From contig JAITUD010000479.1 of the NCBI GenBank assembly GCA_031286555.1, forward strand, positions 1-6,713: a stretch of DNA of 6,713 nucleotides, written 5' to 3'. Source of the stretch: Microbacterium sp. GTDB lineage: Bacteria > Actinomycetota > Actinomycetes > Actinomycetales > Microbacteriaceae. A program made the translations under genes and the position numbers. Shown one piece after another: positions 1 to 6,287 of the stretch; position 1 is the stretch's first letter, and each line of letters opens with the position of its first letter. The notes beneath the pieces are model-generated. The model worked only from the letters and a program-made list of their open reading frames with translations. It searched no databases and was not told the origin of the DNA.

Positions 1-237
1 CGCTCCCGGCCGCTGGGCATCCTCGGCGCCGGTCTGCTGTTCGGCGCGTTCAAGACCGGTGGCTTCACGATGCAGGCCTCGCAGGGAGTGCCCATCGAGA
101 TCGTGCTGGTCGTGCAGTCCCTGATCGTGCTCTTCATCGCGGCCCCGCCGCTGGTGCGGGCGATGTTCGGACTGCCGCAGCCCGGCAAGCCGACCCGCAA
201 GCAACGTCGCATCGCGAAGAAGGAGGCGTCGGCATGA
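1..237 (+). CDS. ABC transporter permease, nucleoside/BmpA-type importer (C-terminal fragment)
   Basis: The reading frame is open from the first base to a TGA at 235-237 and gives the last 78 residues of a membrane protein. Visible are a glycine-rich segment LFGAFKTGGFTMQ followed by GVPIEIVLVVQSLIVLFIAAPP, split here as GVPIEIVLVVQ and SLIVLFIAAPP, which is the typical end of a BPD_transp_2 (PF02653) permease of the NupB/YufP type. A basic cytoplasmic tail rich in Lys and Arg closes the protein. It should pair with the next gene product to form the membrane channel of an importer for nucleosides or related solutes. Its stop overlaps the next start by four bases (ATGA), indicating translational coupling. 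The N-terminus lies outside the window. Substrate is inferred from the downstream salvage genes, not from this fragment. Confidence 0.85.
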   Translation, partial: RSRPLGILGAGLLFGAFKTGGFTMQASQGVPIEIVLVVQSLIVLFIAAPPLVRAMFGLPQPGKPTRKQRRIAKKEASA

Positions 238-1508
238 CCGCGCAGACGCTCGACGCAGAGCCCCGCACCATCGCGGTGATCTCCTGGAAGACGCCGGTCA
301 TCCTCGGCGTCATGACGGTGCTGTTCGCGCTGCTTCCGCTGCTCGCGCCTCGTCCGGGGGACGCGACGTTCCGGTTCAGCGCCGGGTACGAGAAGATCGC
401 GGTCCCCGAGCTCGTCGTGCCGGGCACGGCGACCGCCTGGGTCGCCGTGGTGATCGCCGCGGTGATCACCGTGATCTCGTTCCTGCGCGCGTCGCAGCGC
501 CGCACGACGCCGCTGTGGCTGATCGCGATCTACGTGATCGCCCTCGTGTTCGGCTTCCTGGCCTGGGCGGCCGCGGGCAGCTCCGGAACGCTGCCGATGA
601 TCGGCCTGCTGGCCGGTGCCGTGGCCCTGGCGACTCCGCTGATCTTCGGCGCCCTGGGCGGCGTGATCGGCGAGCGCGCGGGCGTGGTGAACATCGCCAT
701 CGAGGCCCAGCTGCTCGCCGGCGCGTTCTGCGCGGCGATCGTCGCCTCGATCACCGGCACCCCGTGGGCGGGTCTCATCGCCGCGATGGCGGCCGGTGTG
801 CTGGTCGCCCTCGTGCTGGGCGTCTTCGCGATCACCTACTTCGTCGACCAGGTCATCGTCGGTGTGGTGCTGAACGTGCTGGTGATCGGCCTGACCACCT
901 TCCTGTTCCGGCAGGTGCTCGCGCCGAACCAGGCGACGATGAACACCGTCACGCCGTTCAAGCCGATCTCGATCCCGCTGCTCAGCGAGATCCCGGTGAT
1001 CGGACCGATCCTGTTCCGGCAGACGATCGTCGTGTACATGATGTACCTGGTGGTCTTCATCGTCTGGTACGGGATGTACCGCACCCGTTGGGGGCTGCGC
1101 ATGCGCGCGGTCGGTGAGCACCCGCAGGCAGCCGACACGGTGGGCATCAACGTGGCGCGCACGCGCTACATGAACGTGCTGATCGCCGGCGCGATCGCCG
1201 GTATGGGCGGCGCGTTCTACACCCTCGTCTCGGTGCCGAGGTTCAACCCCGAGATGACGGCGGGTGCGGGCTTCATCGCCCTGGCCGCGGTGATCTTCGG
1301 AAAGTGGGATCCGATCAAGGCCACTCTGGCCGCGCTGCTGTTCGGCTTCGCGACGAACCTGCAGAGCGTGCTGAGCGTGATCGGCTCGCCCGTGCCGAGC
1401 CAGTTCATGCTGATGCTGCCGTACATCGTGACGATCTTCGCCGTCGCCGGTCTGGTCGGGCGCTCGCGTCCGCCGGCAGCGGATGGCGATCCGTACATCA
1501 AGTCCTAG
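234..1508 (+). CDS. ABC transporter permease, nucleoside importer, second subunit (NupC/YufQ-like)
   Basis: This 424-residue polytopic membrane protein is the second channel subunit of a BPD_transp_2-family importer. Family landmarks are GERAGVVNIAIEAQ at residues 146-159, the cytoplasmic coupling loop TRWGLRMRAVGEHP at 284-297, and GAGFIALAAVIFGKWDP at 344-360. Hydrophobic segments run through most of the chain, with early ones near residues 20-38, 67-85 and 93-113. The protein is about 100 residues longer than the roughly 300-320 residues I associate with NupC-type permeases, because of extra N-terminal hydrophobic segments before the conserved core. The start ATG at 234 has AAGGAGG at 220-226 with seven bases of spacing, inside the upstream gene. 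Linkage to cdd, deoA and add points to nucleosides as cargo (inference); simple sugars are the alternative for this family. Confidence 0.9.
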   Translation: MTAQTLDAEPRTIAVISWKTPVILGVMTVLFALLPLLAPRPGDATFRFSAGYEKIAVPELVVPGTATAWVAVVIAAVITVISFLRASQRRTTPLWLIAIYVIALVFGFLAWAAAGSSGTLPMIGLLAGAVALATPLIFGALGGVIGERAGVVNIAIEAQLLAGAFCAAIVASITGTPWAGLIAAMAAGVLVALVLGVFAITYFVDQVIVGVVLNVLVIGLTTFLFRQVLAPNQATMNTVTPFKPISIPLLSEIPVIGPILFRQTIVVYMMYLVVFIVWYGMYRTRWGLRMRAVGEHPQAADTVGINVARTRYMNVLIAGAIAGMGGAFYTLVSVPRFNPEMTAGAGFIALAAVIFGKWDPIKATLAALLFGFATNLQSVLSVIGSPVPSQFMLMLPYIVTIFAVAGLVGRSRPPAADGDPYIKS

Positions 1509-1512
1509 GAGG
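1507..1512 (+). promoter_or_regulatory. Ribosome binding site of cdd overlapping the upstream stop codon
   Basis: AGGAGG lies ten bases before the cdd ATG at 1523. Its first two bases are the last two of the TAG stop codon of the permease gene (1506-1508). A terminating ribosome therefore sits on the next Shine-Dalgarno, which favours coupled translation. It also rules out the longer open frame reaching upstream into the permease as the cdd start. Confidence 0.8.
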
Positions 1513-1522
1513 ACGGAACGAG

Positions 1523-1921
1523 ATGACCGACATCGACTGGGACGACCTGCGACAGGTCGCGACCGAAGCGATGCAGAAGGCGTACGCGCCGTACTCGCGA
1601 TACAAGGTGGGCGCCGCGGCGCTCGTCGACGACGGGCGCGTGGTCGCCGGATGCAACGTCGAGAACGCCTCCTATGGCGTGACGTTGTGCGCGGAGTGCG
1701 CGATGGTCGGCGACCTGTACATGTCCGGCGGCGGAAAGCTGGTCGCGTTCGTGTGCGTGAACGTGGACGGGAAGACGATCATGCCGTGCGGCCGCTGCCG
1801 TCAGCTGCTCTCCGAGCACGCGACACCGGGGATGCTGCTCGAGACGGTGGCCGGCATCCGCACGATCGACGAGGTGCTGCCCGACCGGTTCGGTCCCGCC
1901 GATCTGGAGGAGCTCCGATGA
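1523..1921 (+). CDS. cdd: Cytidine deaminase, small tetrameric zinc type
   Basis: This 132-residue cytoplasmic enzyme converts cytidine and deoxycytidine to uridine and deoxyuridine. The zinc site is complete: C56, the catalytic proton shuttle E58, and C89 and C92 within PCGRCRQ. The substrate-binding stretch GCNVENASYG covers residues 43-52. One zinc-binding Cys per C-A-E motif and two in PCGxC define the homotetrameric class of about 130 residues, as in Bacillus subtilis. The residue after the catalytic Glu is Cys59 (CAEC) where B. subtilis has Arg (CAER); as I recall, the Mycobacterium tuberculosis enzyme also has CAEC, so this is a lineage variant and not damage. The ATG at 1523 is chosen for its AGGAGG. 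The gene overlaps deoA by ATGA at 1918-1921. Its product feeds directly into the phosphorylase encoded next. Confidence 0.95.
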   Translation: MTDIDWDDLRQVATEAMQKAYAPYSRYKVGAAALVDDGRVVAGCNVENASYGVTLCAECAMVGDLYMSGGGKLVAFVCVNVDGKTIMPCGRCRQLLSEHATPGMLLETVAGIRTIDEVLPDRFGPADLEELR

Positions 1922-3213
1922 GCGCTGTCGAGCCCTTCGACGCCGTCGACGTCATCCGTGCGAAGCGCGACGGCGGGGCCGTCCCCGAGGACGCGCTGCG
2001 CTGGATGGTCGACGCCTACACGCGCGGCTACGTCTCCGACGCGCAGATGGCCTCCTTCGCGATGGCCGTGTTCCAGCGCGGCATGGAGCGCGACGAGATC
2101 CGGGTGCTCACCGACGCGATGATCTCCACGGGGGAGCGGATGAGCTTCGCCTCGCTCGGCAAGCGCACCGTGGACAAGCACTCGACCGGTGGCGTGGGCG
2201 ACAAGATCACCCTGCCGCTGGCCCCGCTGGTCGCCGTGTTCGGCGTGGCCGTGCCTCAGCTCTCCGGCCGCGGCCTCGGCCACACCGGCGGCACGCTGGA
2301 CAAGCTCGAGTCGATCCCCGGATGGCGCGCCGCGCTGTCGAACGAGGAGATGTTCGCGCAGATGAAGTCCGACGTCGGCGCGGTGATCTGCGCCGCGGGC
2401 TCCGGTCTCGCCCCGGCGGACAAGAAGCTCTATGCGCTGCGCGACGTCACCGGCACGGTCGAGGCGATCCCGCTGATCGCCTCGAGCATCATGTCCAAGA
2501 AGATCGCCGAGGGAACCGACGCGCTCGTCCTGGACGTGAAGTTCGGCTCCGGCGCGTTCATGCAGGACATCGACCGCGCCCGCGAGCTGGCCCGCACGAT
2601 GGTGGCGCTCGGCACCGACTCGGGCGTCGCCACGACCGCGCTGCTCACCGACATGAACGTGCCTCTCGGCCTGGCTATCGGCAACGCCAACGAGGTGCGC
2701 GAGTCGGTCGAGGTGCTCGCCGGCGCCGGCCCCGCCGACGTGCGGGAGCTGACGGTGGCGCTGGCGCGTGAGATGCTCGCGCTGGCCGGTCAGCCGGATG
2801 CCGACGTCGAGGCGGCTCTGGATGACGGCCGAGCGATGGACCAGTGGAAGGCCATGATCCGAGCGCAGGACGGCGATCCGGATGCCGCGCTGCCGACCGC
2901 GCGCGAGACGCATGTCGTCACCGCGCCCGAGTCCGGCGTCGTGACCCGCATGGAGGCGCTGCCGTTCGGCATCGCCGCCTGGCGCCTCGGTGCCGGTCGT
3001 GCGCGGGCGGAGGATCCGGTGATCCACGCCGCGGGCATCGACCTGCACGTCAAGCCGGGCGAGAGCGTGGCAGCAGGACAGCCGGTGTTCACGCTGTCCG
3101 CCGAGGACCCGGCGCGGTTCGCCCGCGCCCTGGAGGCGCTGGACGGCGCCTGGGCCGTCGGGGCCGAGGCCCCGGCATCCGGCCCGCTGGTGCGCGAGCG
3201 CATCACCGCCTGA
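1918..3213 (+). CDS. deoA: Thymidine phosphorylase / pyrimidine-nucleoside phosphorylase
   Basis: This 431-residue enzyme splits pyrimidine nucleosides with phosphate into free base and (deoxy)ribose-1-phosphate. It has the three expected parts: a helical N-terminal domain (about 1-70), the phosphate-binding core with DKHSTGGVGDK at 86-96 and the family signature SGRGLGHTGGTLDKLE at 116-131, and a C-terminal PYNP_C-like domain (about 345-420). Residues matching the known pyrimidine site are H88, R175, S190 and K194; K87, S89, S116 and T126 match the phosphate site. The stretch LYALRDVTGTV and IPLIASSIMSKK resembles B. subtilis Pdp more than E. coli DeoA from memory. Residue 114, which differs between the two classes, is Gln here. 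The gene therefore could be uridine-and-thymidine active (pdp) or thymidine-specific (deoA). GGAGGAG at 1906-1912 precedes the ATG by five bases. Confidence 0.93.
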   Translation: MSAVEPFDAVDVIRAKRDGGAVPEDALRWMVDAYTRGYVSDAQMASFAMAVFQRGMERDEIRVLTDAMISTGERMSFASLGKRTVDKHSTGGVGDKITLPLAPLVAVFGVAVPQLSGRGLGHTGGTLDKLESIPGWRAALSNEEMFAQMKSDVGAVICAAGSGLAPADKKLYALRDVTGTVEAIPLIASSIMSKKIAEGTDALVLDVKFGSGAFMQDIDRARELARTMVALGTDSGVATTALLTDMNVPLGLAIGNANEVRESVEVLAGAGPADVRELTVALAREMLALAGQPDADVEAALDDGRAMDQWKAMIRAQDGDPDAALPTARETHVVTAPESGVVTRMEALPFGIAAWRLGAGRARAEDPVIHAAGIDLHVKPGESVAAGQPVFTLSAEDPARFARALEALDGAWAVGAEAPASGPLVRERITA

Positions 3214-3242
3214 ACCGAACGCATCCCTGGAGGGACGACGAC

Positions 3243-4358
3243 ATGACCATCGATCAGAACGGTGACGCCCGCGTGCAGGGCGCCTCGCTGCGCGGCCTGC
3301 CCAAGGTCTCGCTGCACGATCACCTCGACGGCGGTGTGCGCCCAGAGACGATCCTCGAGCTGGCGGATGCGCATGGCGTGAGCGCACCGGCATCCGATGC
3401 CGTCGCGCTGCGACGCTGGATCTCGAAGCAGAGCGACTCGGGGTCGCTGCCGAAGTACCTCGAGACGTTCGCGCTGACCACCGCGGTCATGCAGAGTGCC
3501 GACGCGCTGGCCCGTGTGGCGCGCGAGTTCGTCGCCGATCTGGCCGCGGACGGCGTGATCTACGGCGAGGTGCGCTGGGCACCCGAGCAGCACCTCGCGG
3601 GAGGGCTGTCCCTCACCGACGCGGTCGACGCCGTGCAGCGCGGCATCGAGGAGGGCGAGGACGCGGCGGAGGCCGGGGGCCACAGCATCCGCGTCAGCCA
3701 GATCCTGTCCGCGATGCGGCAGGCCGACCGCACGCGTGAGATCGCCGAGCTCGCGGTGTCGTATCGCGGTCGCGGCGTCGTCGGCTTCGACATCGCCGGA
3801 CCCGAGGACGGATTCCTTCCCGCCGCGCACCGCGACGCCTTCGACTACCTGGCCGGGGAGTTCTTCCCGGTGACCGTGCACGCCGGCGAGGGGGCAGGAC
3901 CCGCGTCCATCCGATCGGCGCTGCTGGACGGCCGTGCGCTGCGACTCGGGCACGGCGTGCGCGTCGCCGAGGACCTGCAGGTCATCGACCACGAGGGCGA
4001 CGAGGTGCAGGTGCAGTTCGGCGACCTCGCTCGCTGGGTGCGCGACCGCGAGATCCCGCTCGAGCTGTCGCCGTCGTCGAACCTGCAGACCGGGGCTTCG
4101 GCGCTGTGGGGCGACGACCTGGCCGATCACCCGTTCGATCTGCTCTACCAGCTCGGCTTCGCGGTGACCGTGAACACCGACAACCGCACCATGAGCGGCA
4201 CGTCGCTGACGCGCGAGCTGGCGCTGCTGGTCGATGCGTTCGGCTACGACCTGGAGGATCTGGAGACCTTCCAGTTCAACGCCGCCTCGGCCGCGTTCCT
4301 CCCGGTCGAGGAGCGCGAGGAGCTCGTGGAGATCATCGCGGAGGGCTTCGACCGCTGA
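3243..4358 (+). CDS. add: Adenosine deaminase
   Basis: This 371-residue cytoplasmic zinc enzyme deaminates adenosine and deoxyadenosine to inosine and deoxyinosine. The TIM-barrel metal and catalytic set is visible in order: H25 and H27 in LPKVSLHDHLDG, H213 and the proton donor E216 in VTVHAGE, H237 in LGHGVR, and D313 in VNTDNR. The position after the metal Asp is N314 instead of the second Asp found in the mouse and E. coli enzymes (NTDD). The NTDN form is what I recall from mycobacterial and streptomycete Add. The length and the SGSLPKYLETF region near residue 70 also fit the actinobacterial type. It follows deoA by 29 bases, with GGAGGG at 3229-3234 and eight bases of spacing before ATG. 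It adds a purine branch to an otherwise pyrimidine operon and is the last gene before the terminator. Confidence 0.94.
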   Translation: MTIDQNGDARVQGASLRGLPKVSLHDHLDGGVRPETILELADAHGVSAPASDAVALRRWISKQSDSGSLPKYLETFALTTAVMQSADALARVAREFVADLAADGVIYGEVRWAPEQHLAGGLSLTDAVDAVQRGIEEGEDAAEAGGHSIRVSQILSAMRQADRTREIAELAVSYRGRGVVGFDIAGPEDGFLPAAHRDAFDYLAGEFFPVTVHAGEGAGPASIRSALLDGRALRLGHGVRVAEDLQVIDHEGDEVQVQFGDLARWVRDREIPLELSPSSNLQTGASALWGDDLADHPFDLLYQLGFAVTVNTDNRTMSGTSLTRELALLVDAFGYDLEDLETFQFNAASAAFLPVEEREELVEIIAEGFDR

Positions 4359-4385
4359 GTTCTGCCAGCGCCGCTCTGCTCGATC

Positions 4386-4427
4386 GCACACGACCCCGGT
4401 GAGGTTTCCGTCACCGGGGTCGTGTGC
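4386..4427. terminator. Intrinsic terminator-like hairpin between convergent genes, probably bidirectional
   Basis: A perfect 17-bp inverted repeat pairs 4386-4402 with 4411-4427 around an 8-base loop (GGTTTCCG). The stem includes CGACCCCGGTGA and is strongly GC-paired. It lies 27 bases after the add stop and 11 bases beyond the stop of the opposing phosphatase gene, so one hairpin can serve both strands. Neither side is followed by a T tract, as is usual for hairpin terminators of high-GC actinobacteria. Termination itself is inferred from position and stem quality. Confidence 0.8.
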
Positions 4428-4438
4428 TGTGGAAGCGC

Positions 4439-6112
4439 TCAGTCGTCCTGACCGGCGACGAACCTGACCGTCTTCGTCTCCGAGCGGTTGCCGTACATGT
4501 CGACAGCGGTCACGTCGGCGATGTACTCGGTGCCCTTCGTGAGCGTCAGGAGCGGAGCATCCGCCTGCCGCCCGTTGCGGATCGCGAGGGGGATCTCGAG
4601 GATGCTCGGGCGCGGGGCCATCTGGAAGTCGGCGAGCACCTTGGCGCCGGCGCGGATCGGCAGCGCCGCTGCGCCGGTGGCGGCGTCGCGCACGCGCACG
4701 TCGTAGCCGTAGACCGACTCGTCGTCCGTCGCGGCGGTGACGCGCAGCACGTCCCGGCCGCCTGCGTCGACCACATGCTTCGGCTTGCGCGTGAGCACGG
4801 GCGCCACGGCGTCGCGGGCGGCGGAGGTGTAGTCGAAGTTCGCACGCACCTCGTCCGCGGTGTCGCCCACGAGGCGCACCGTCCAGGTGGGGCCGGCGAG
4901 CGTGCCGGCGCTGACGAACGGGAAGGAGGCCTGGTACGTGCCCCACTTTCCGTTCGTGTACGTGCGCTCGTTCTCGGCGGCGAAGTTGATGCGCTCGATC
5001 TCGGTGCGGTCTCCGTAGACCTCGACGTGCAGCGCCTGCGCTGTGGGAATGGTGTACTCGTCCCACAGCGCGTCGCCGTAGACCTGATAGGCGTCGTGCG
5101 GGGTCTCGGTGTACGACATCGAGCCGTCGTTGACTGCGGTGAAGGCGCCCTGCCAGATCGAGCGCTCGTCGTTCAGGTTCAGGTGCGAGTGACCTGAGAA
5201 GTACACGACCTGCGGGTGCTGTGCGAGGTCGGCGGTGAGCGCGGGGTTCGACGACTGTGCGCCATCGTGCACGGTGCTGGCGGTGGGACGGTGTCCGATG
5301 ACGAAGACCGGCTTGCTGAGCGCCTCCGGGCGCGCCGACAACTCGGTGAGGCGGGTCTGCAGCCACTTGCGCTGTGCACCCGAGTAGCGCTCGGTGTCGA
5401 TCACGAGGAAGGTGTGGTCGCCGATGGTGCGTTCGTAGTATCCGCCGGCGGAGTTGGGGAACCAGTCGCCGTAGTACTTCGCCATGTCGGCGTTCCCCAC
5501 GTCGTGGTTGCCGTGCGACATGAGCACCGGGGTGTCCTCGATGCCGAGACGGGTCATGTTCTCGTCGAAGATCGTCTTCACGACTCGGTGGTCAGGTGCC
5601 GTGCTGCCGTCGTTGTCGTTGATCTGGTCGCCGTTCGCGACGATCAGATCGGGATCGGGGTCGATCGCCGCGAGTGTGTCGAAATGGCTCGCCCAGATAC
5701 CGCGGTTCTTGTCGCTGAGCGATGAGGTGTGCACGTCGCTCATCACGAAGAACGACAGCAGCGGCTTCTCATCGCGCTTGACGATGTATCCCTCGATCTC
5801 GGCGGGCGAGACGCGGTCGCCCTTGAGGGTGACGGCGGCGAGGTCGGTCGTCTCGTCGATGACGATCGGCCTCTTGTACAGCGGGCTCTGGCGGGTGGGC
5901 GTCGAGCCGTCGAGTGTGTAACGGATCTGCGTGCCGGCCGGGGCGGTGAGCTCGACGGTGGTGGGCCCGGCGAACCGGCCTCCGTGCTGGCTGAAGACCG
6001 GCGCGGGCAGGTCTTCGGCGGCACTGACGACGCTCGCATCGGCAGCGCCGGGCAGTGCCATGGCCGTGGCGACGGCGGCCAGGGCGCACGCCCCAGCGAT
6101 CTTTCGCTTCAT
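4439..6112 (-). CDS. Secreted calcineurin-like metallophosphatase with N-terminal CHB_HEX_C-type module
   Basis: This 557-residue protein is predicted to be exported and to hydrolyse phosphate esters. Residues 1-26 form a signal peptide (basic MKRK, hydrophobic core, cleavage likely after ADA). Residues 38-111 match the chitobiase/beta-hexosaminidase C-terminal beta-sandwich (PF13290-like), with IRYTLDGSTPT and a following SPLY..PI. The metallophosphatase core follows with all metal-ligand motifs: D126 and H128 (SDVH), G161-D162, GNHD at 201-204, H274 (GHRP), and GHSH at 307-310. The C-terminal 150 residues look FN3-like, with YIADVTAVDMYGN near the end. The ATG at 6112 is preferred because GGAGAG lies seven bases upstream of it measured from GGAG; a GTG at 6115 would add one residue. 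No membrane anchor or LPXTG sorting motif is seen. Substrate is unknown; purple acid phosphatase-like or phosphodiesterase activity are both possible. Confidence 0.9.
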   Translation of the reverse strand: MKRKIAGACALAAVATAMALPGAADASVVSAAEDLPAPVFSQHGGRFAGPTTVELTAPAGTQIRYTLDGSTPTRQSPLYKRPIVIDETTDLAAVTLKGDRVSPAEIEGYIVKRDEKPLLSFFVMSDVHTSSLSDKNRGIWASHFDTLAAIDPDPDLIVANGDQINDNDGSTAPDHRVVKTIFDENMTRLGIEDTPVLMSHGNHDVGNADMAKYYGDWFPNSAGGYYERTIGDHTFLVIDTERYSGAQRKWLQTRLTELSARPEALSKPVFVIGHRPTASTVHDGAQSSNPALTADLAQHPQVVYFSGHSHLNLNDERSIWQGAFTAVNDGSMSYTETPHDAYQVYGDALWDEYTIPTAQALHVEVYGDRTEIERINFAAENERTYTNGKWGTYQASFPFVSAGTLAGPTWTVRLVGDTADEVRANFDYTSAARDAVAPVLTRKPKHVVDAGGRDVLRVTAATDDESVYGYDVRVRDAATGAAALPIRAGAKVLADFQMAPRPSILEIPLAIRNGRQADAPLLTLTKGTEYIADVTAVDMYGNRSETKTVRFVAGQDD

Positions 6113-6117
6113 CACTT

Positions 6118-6123
6118 CTCTCC
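6118..6123 (-). promoter_or_regulatory. Ribosome binding site that decides the phosphatase start
   Basis: On the minus strand GGAGAG precedes two adjacent possible starts, GTG (6115-6113) and ATG (6112-6110). The gap from GGAG is four bases to the GTG and seven to the ATG, so the ATG is the better start. The choice changes the protein by one residue only. Confidence 0.6.
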
Positions 6124-6140
6124 AAGTTGTCTATCTATCT

Positions 6141-6156
6141 CGCCCGAGTTTGGGCG
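6141..6156 (-). repeat. Short inverted repeat in the phosphatase leader
   Basis: CGCCC and GGGCG pair as a 5-bp stem around a 6-base loop (AAACTC on the minus strand), about 30 bases before the start codon. It is followed by AGATAGATAG, a short GATA repeat, and then the ribosome binding site. It could be a 5' stabilising hairpin or part of an operator, but a 5-bp match of this kind occurs often by chance in GC-rich DNA. Confidence 0.25.
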
Positions 6157-6164
6157 TGATAGGC

Positions 6165-6170
6165 ACATTA
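6165..6170 (-). promoter_or_regulatory. Candidate -10 element for the phosphatase gene
   Basis: TAATGT on the minus strand fits the actinobacterial TANNNT -10 pattern and lies in the few AT-containing bases of this region. It would place the transcript start near 6158-6160 and give a leader of about 47 bases. No recognisable -35 hexamer is found 16-18 bases upstream, which would fit an activator-dependent promoter but also fits a chance match. Confidence 0.35.
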
Positions 6171-6197
6171 GGCATCCGACTGGGCCGGGCGGCGACG

Positions 6198-6219
6198 AAG
6201 AGGGGAACGTCAAGAGAAC
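6198..6219 (-). promoter_or_regulatory. Candidate proximal PHO-box-like direct repeat
   Basis: On the minus strand two 11-base units follow each other exactly: GTTCTCTTGAC and GTTCCCCTCTT. The first agrees with the Streptomyces PhoP direct-repeat unit, roughly G(G/T)TCAYYYR(G/C)G, at about nine of eleven positions; the second is weaker. The pair would sit about 40-60 bases upstream of the transcript start implied by TAATGT, a sensible place for an activator. Regulation by PhoP/RegX3 is inference. Confidence 0.3.
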
Positions 6220-6250
6220 AGGCTGCGCCATCCGGGCGATCACGGGCGCG

Positions 6251-6272
6251 GAGTTGTGAATACAAGGTGAAC
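6251..6272 (-). promoter_or_regulatory. Candidate distal PHO-box-like direct repeat
   Basis: On the minus strand GTTCACCTTGT is followed directly by ATTCACAACTC, so the two TTCAC cores are exactly 11 bases apart, the period of PhoP direct-repeat units. GTTCACC is the canonical core of the actinobacterial PHO box; the second unit departs from consensus outside its core. The site is 139-160 bases upstream of the phosphatase start and about 50-70 bases upstream of the kinase ATG at 6321, so it could serve either gene. Confidence 0.35.
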
Positions 6273-6287
6273 GACGCCACGCGCGGC

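Noticed and set aside
1304..1522. Upstream in-frame extension of cdd into the permease gene.
   Set aside because: The translation is Arg-rich and out of frame with a real permease, and AGGAGG at 1507-1512 marks ATG 1523 as the start, which gives the normal family length.
1483..1917. Upstream in-frame extension of deoA across cdd.
   Set aside because: It would overlap all of cdd in another frame. The ATG at 1918 has GGAGGAG five bases upstream and gives the normal family length.
1801..3393. Minus-strand open frame of 530 codons opposite cdd, deoA and the start of add.
   Set aside because: Same reasons: antisense to clear enzymes, Arg/His/Gly-rich, no domain signature.
3388..3402. Near-perfect palindrome CGGCATC-C-GATGCCG inside add.
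   Set aside because: It is internal to a conserved gene, single, and explained by ordinary codons. No second copy or promoter context was found.
2790..5366. A very long minus-strand open frame of 858 codons spanning deoA, add, the hairpin and part of the phosphatase gene.
   Set aside because: It is Arg/His/Gly-rich low-complexity translation with no recognisable motif, runs antisense to two well-supported enzymes, and continues through the terminator. This is a typical shadow frame of high-GC coding DNA.
6086..6112. Possible lipoprotein signal around Cys9 (AGAC) of the phosphatase.
   Set aside because: The Cys comes after only nine residues, before any adequate hydrophobic core, and the preceding residues do not fit the L-[AS]-[GA]-C lipobox. 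The ADA site at 24-26 fits ordinary signal peptidase.
6181..6240. TTGACG on the minus strand as a -35 element for the phosphatase.
   Set aside because: The nearest -10-like hexamer (TAATGT) is 37 bases away, too far for a sigma-A promoter. The hexamer is better explained as part of the candidate PHO-like repeat or chance.
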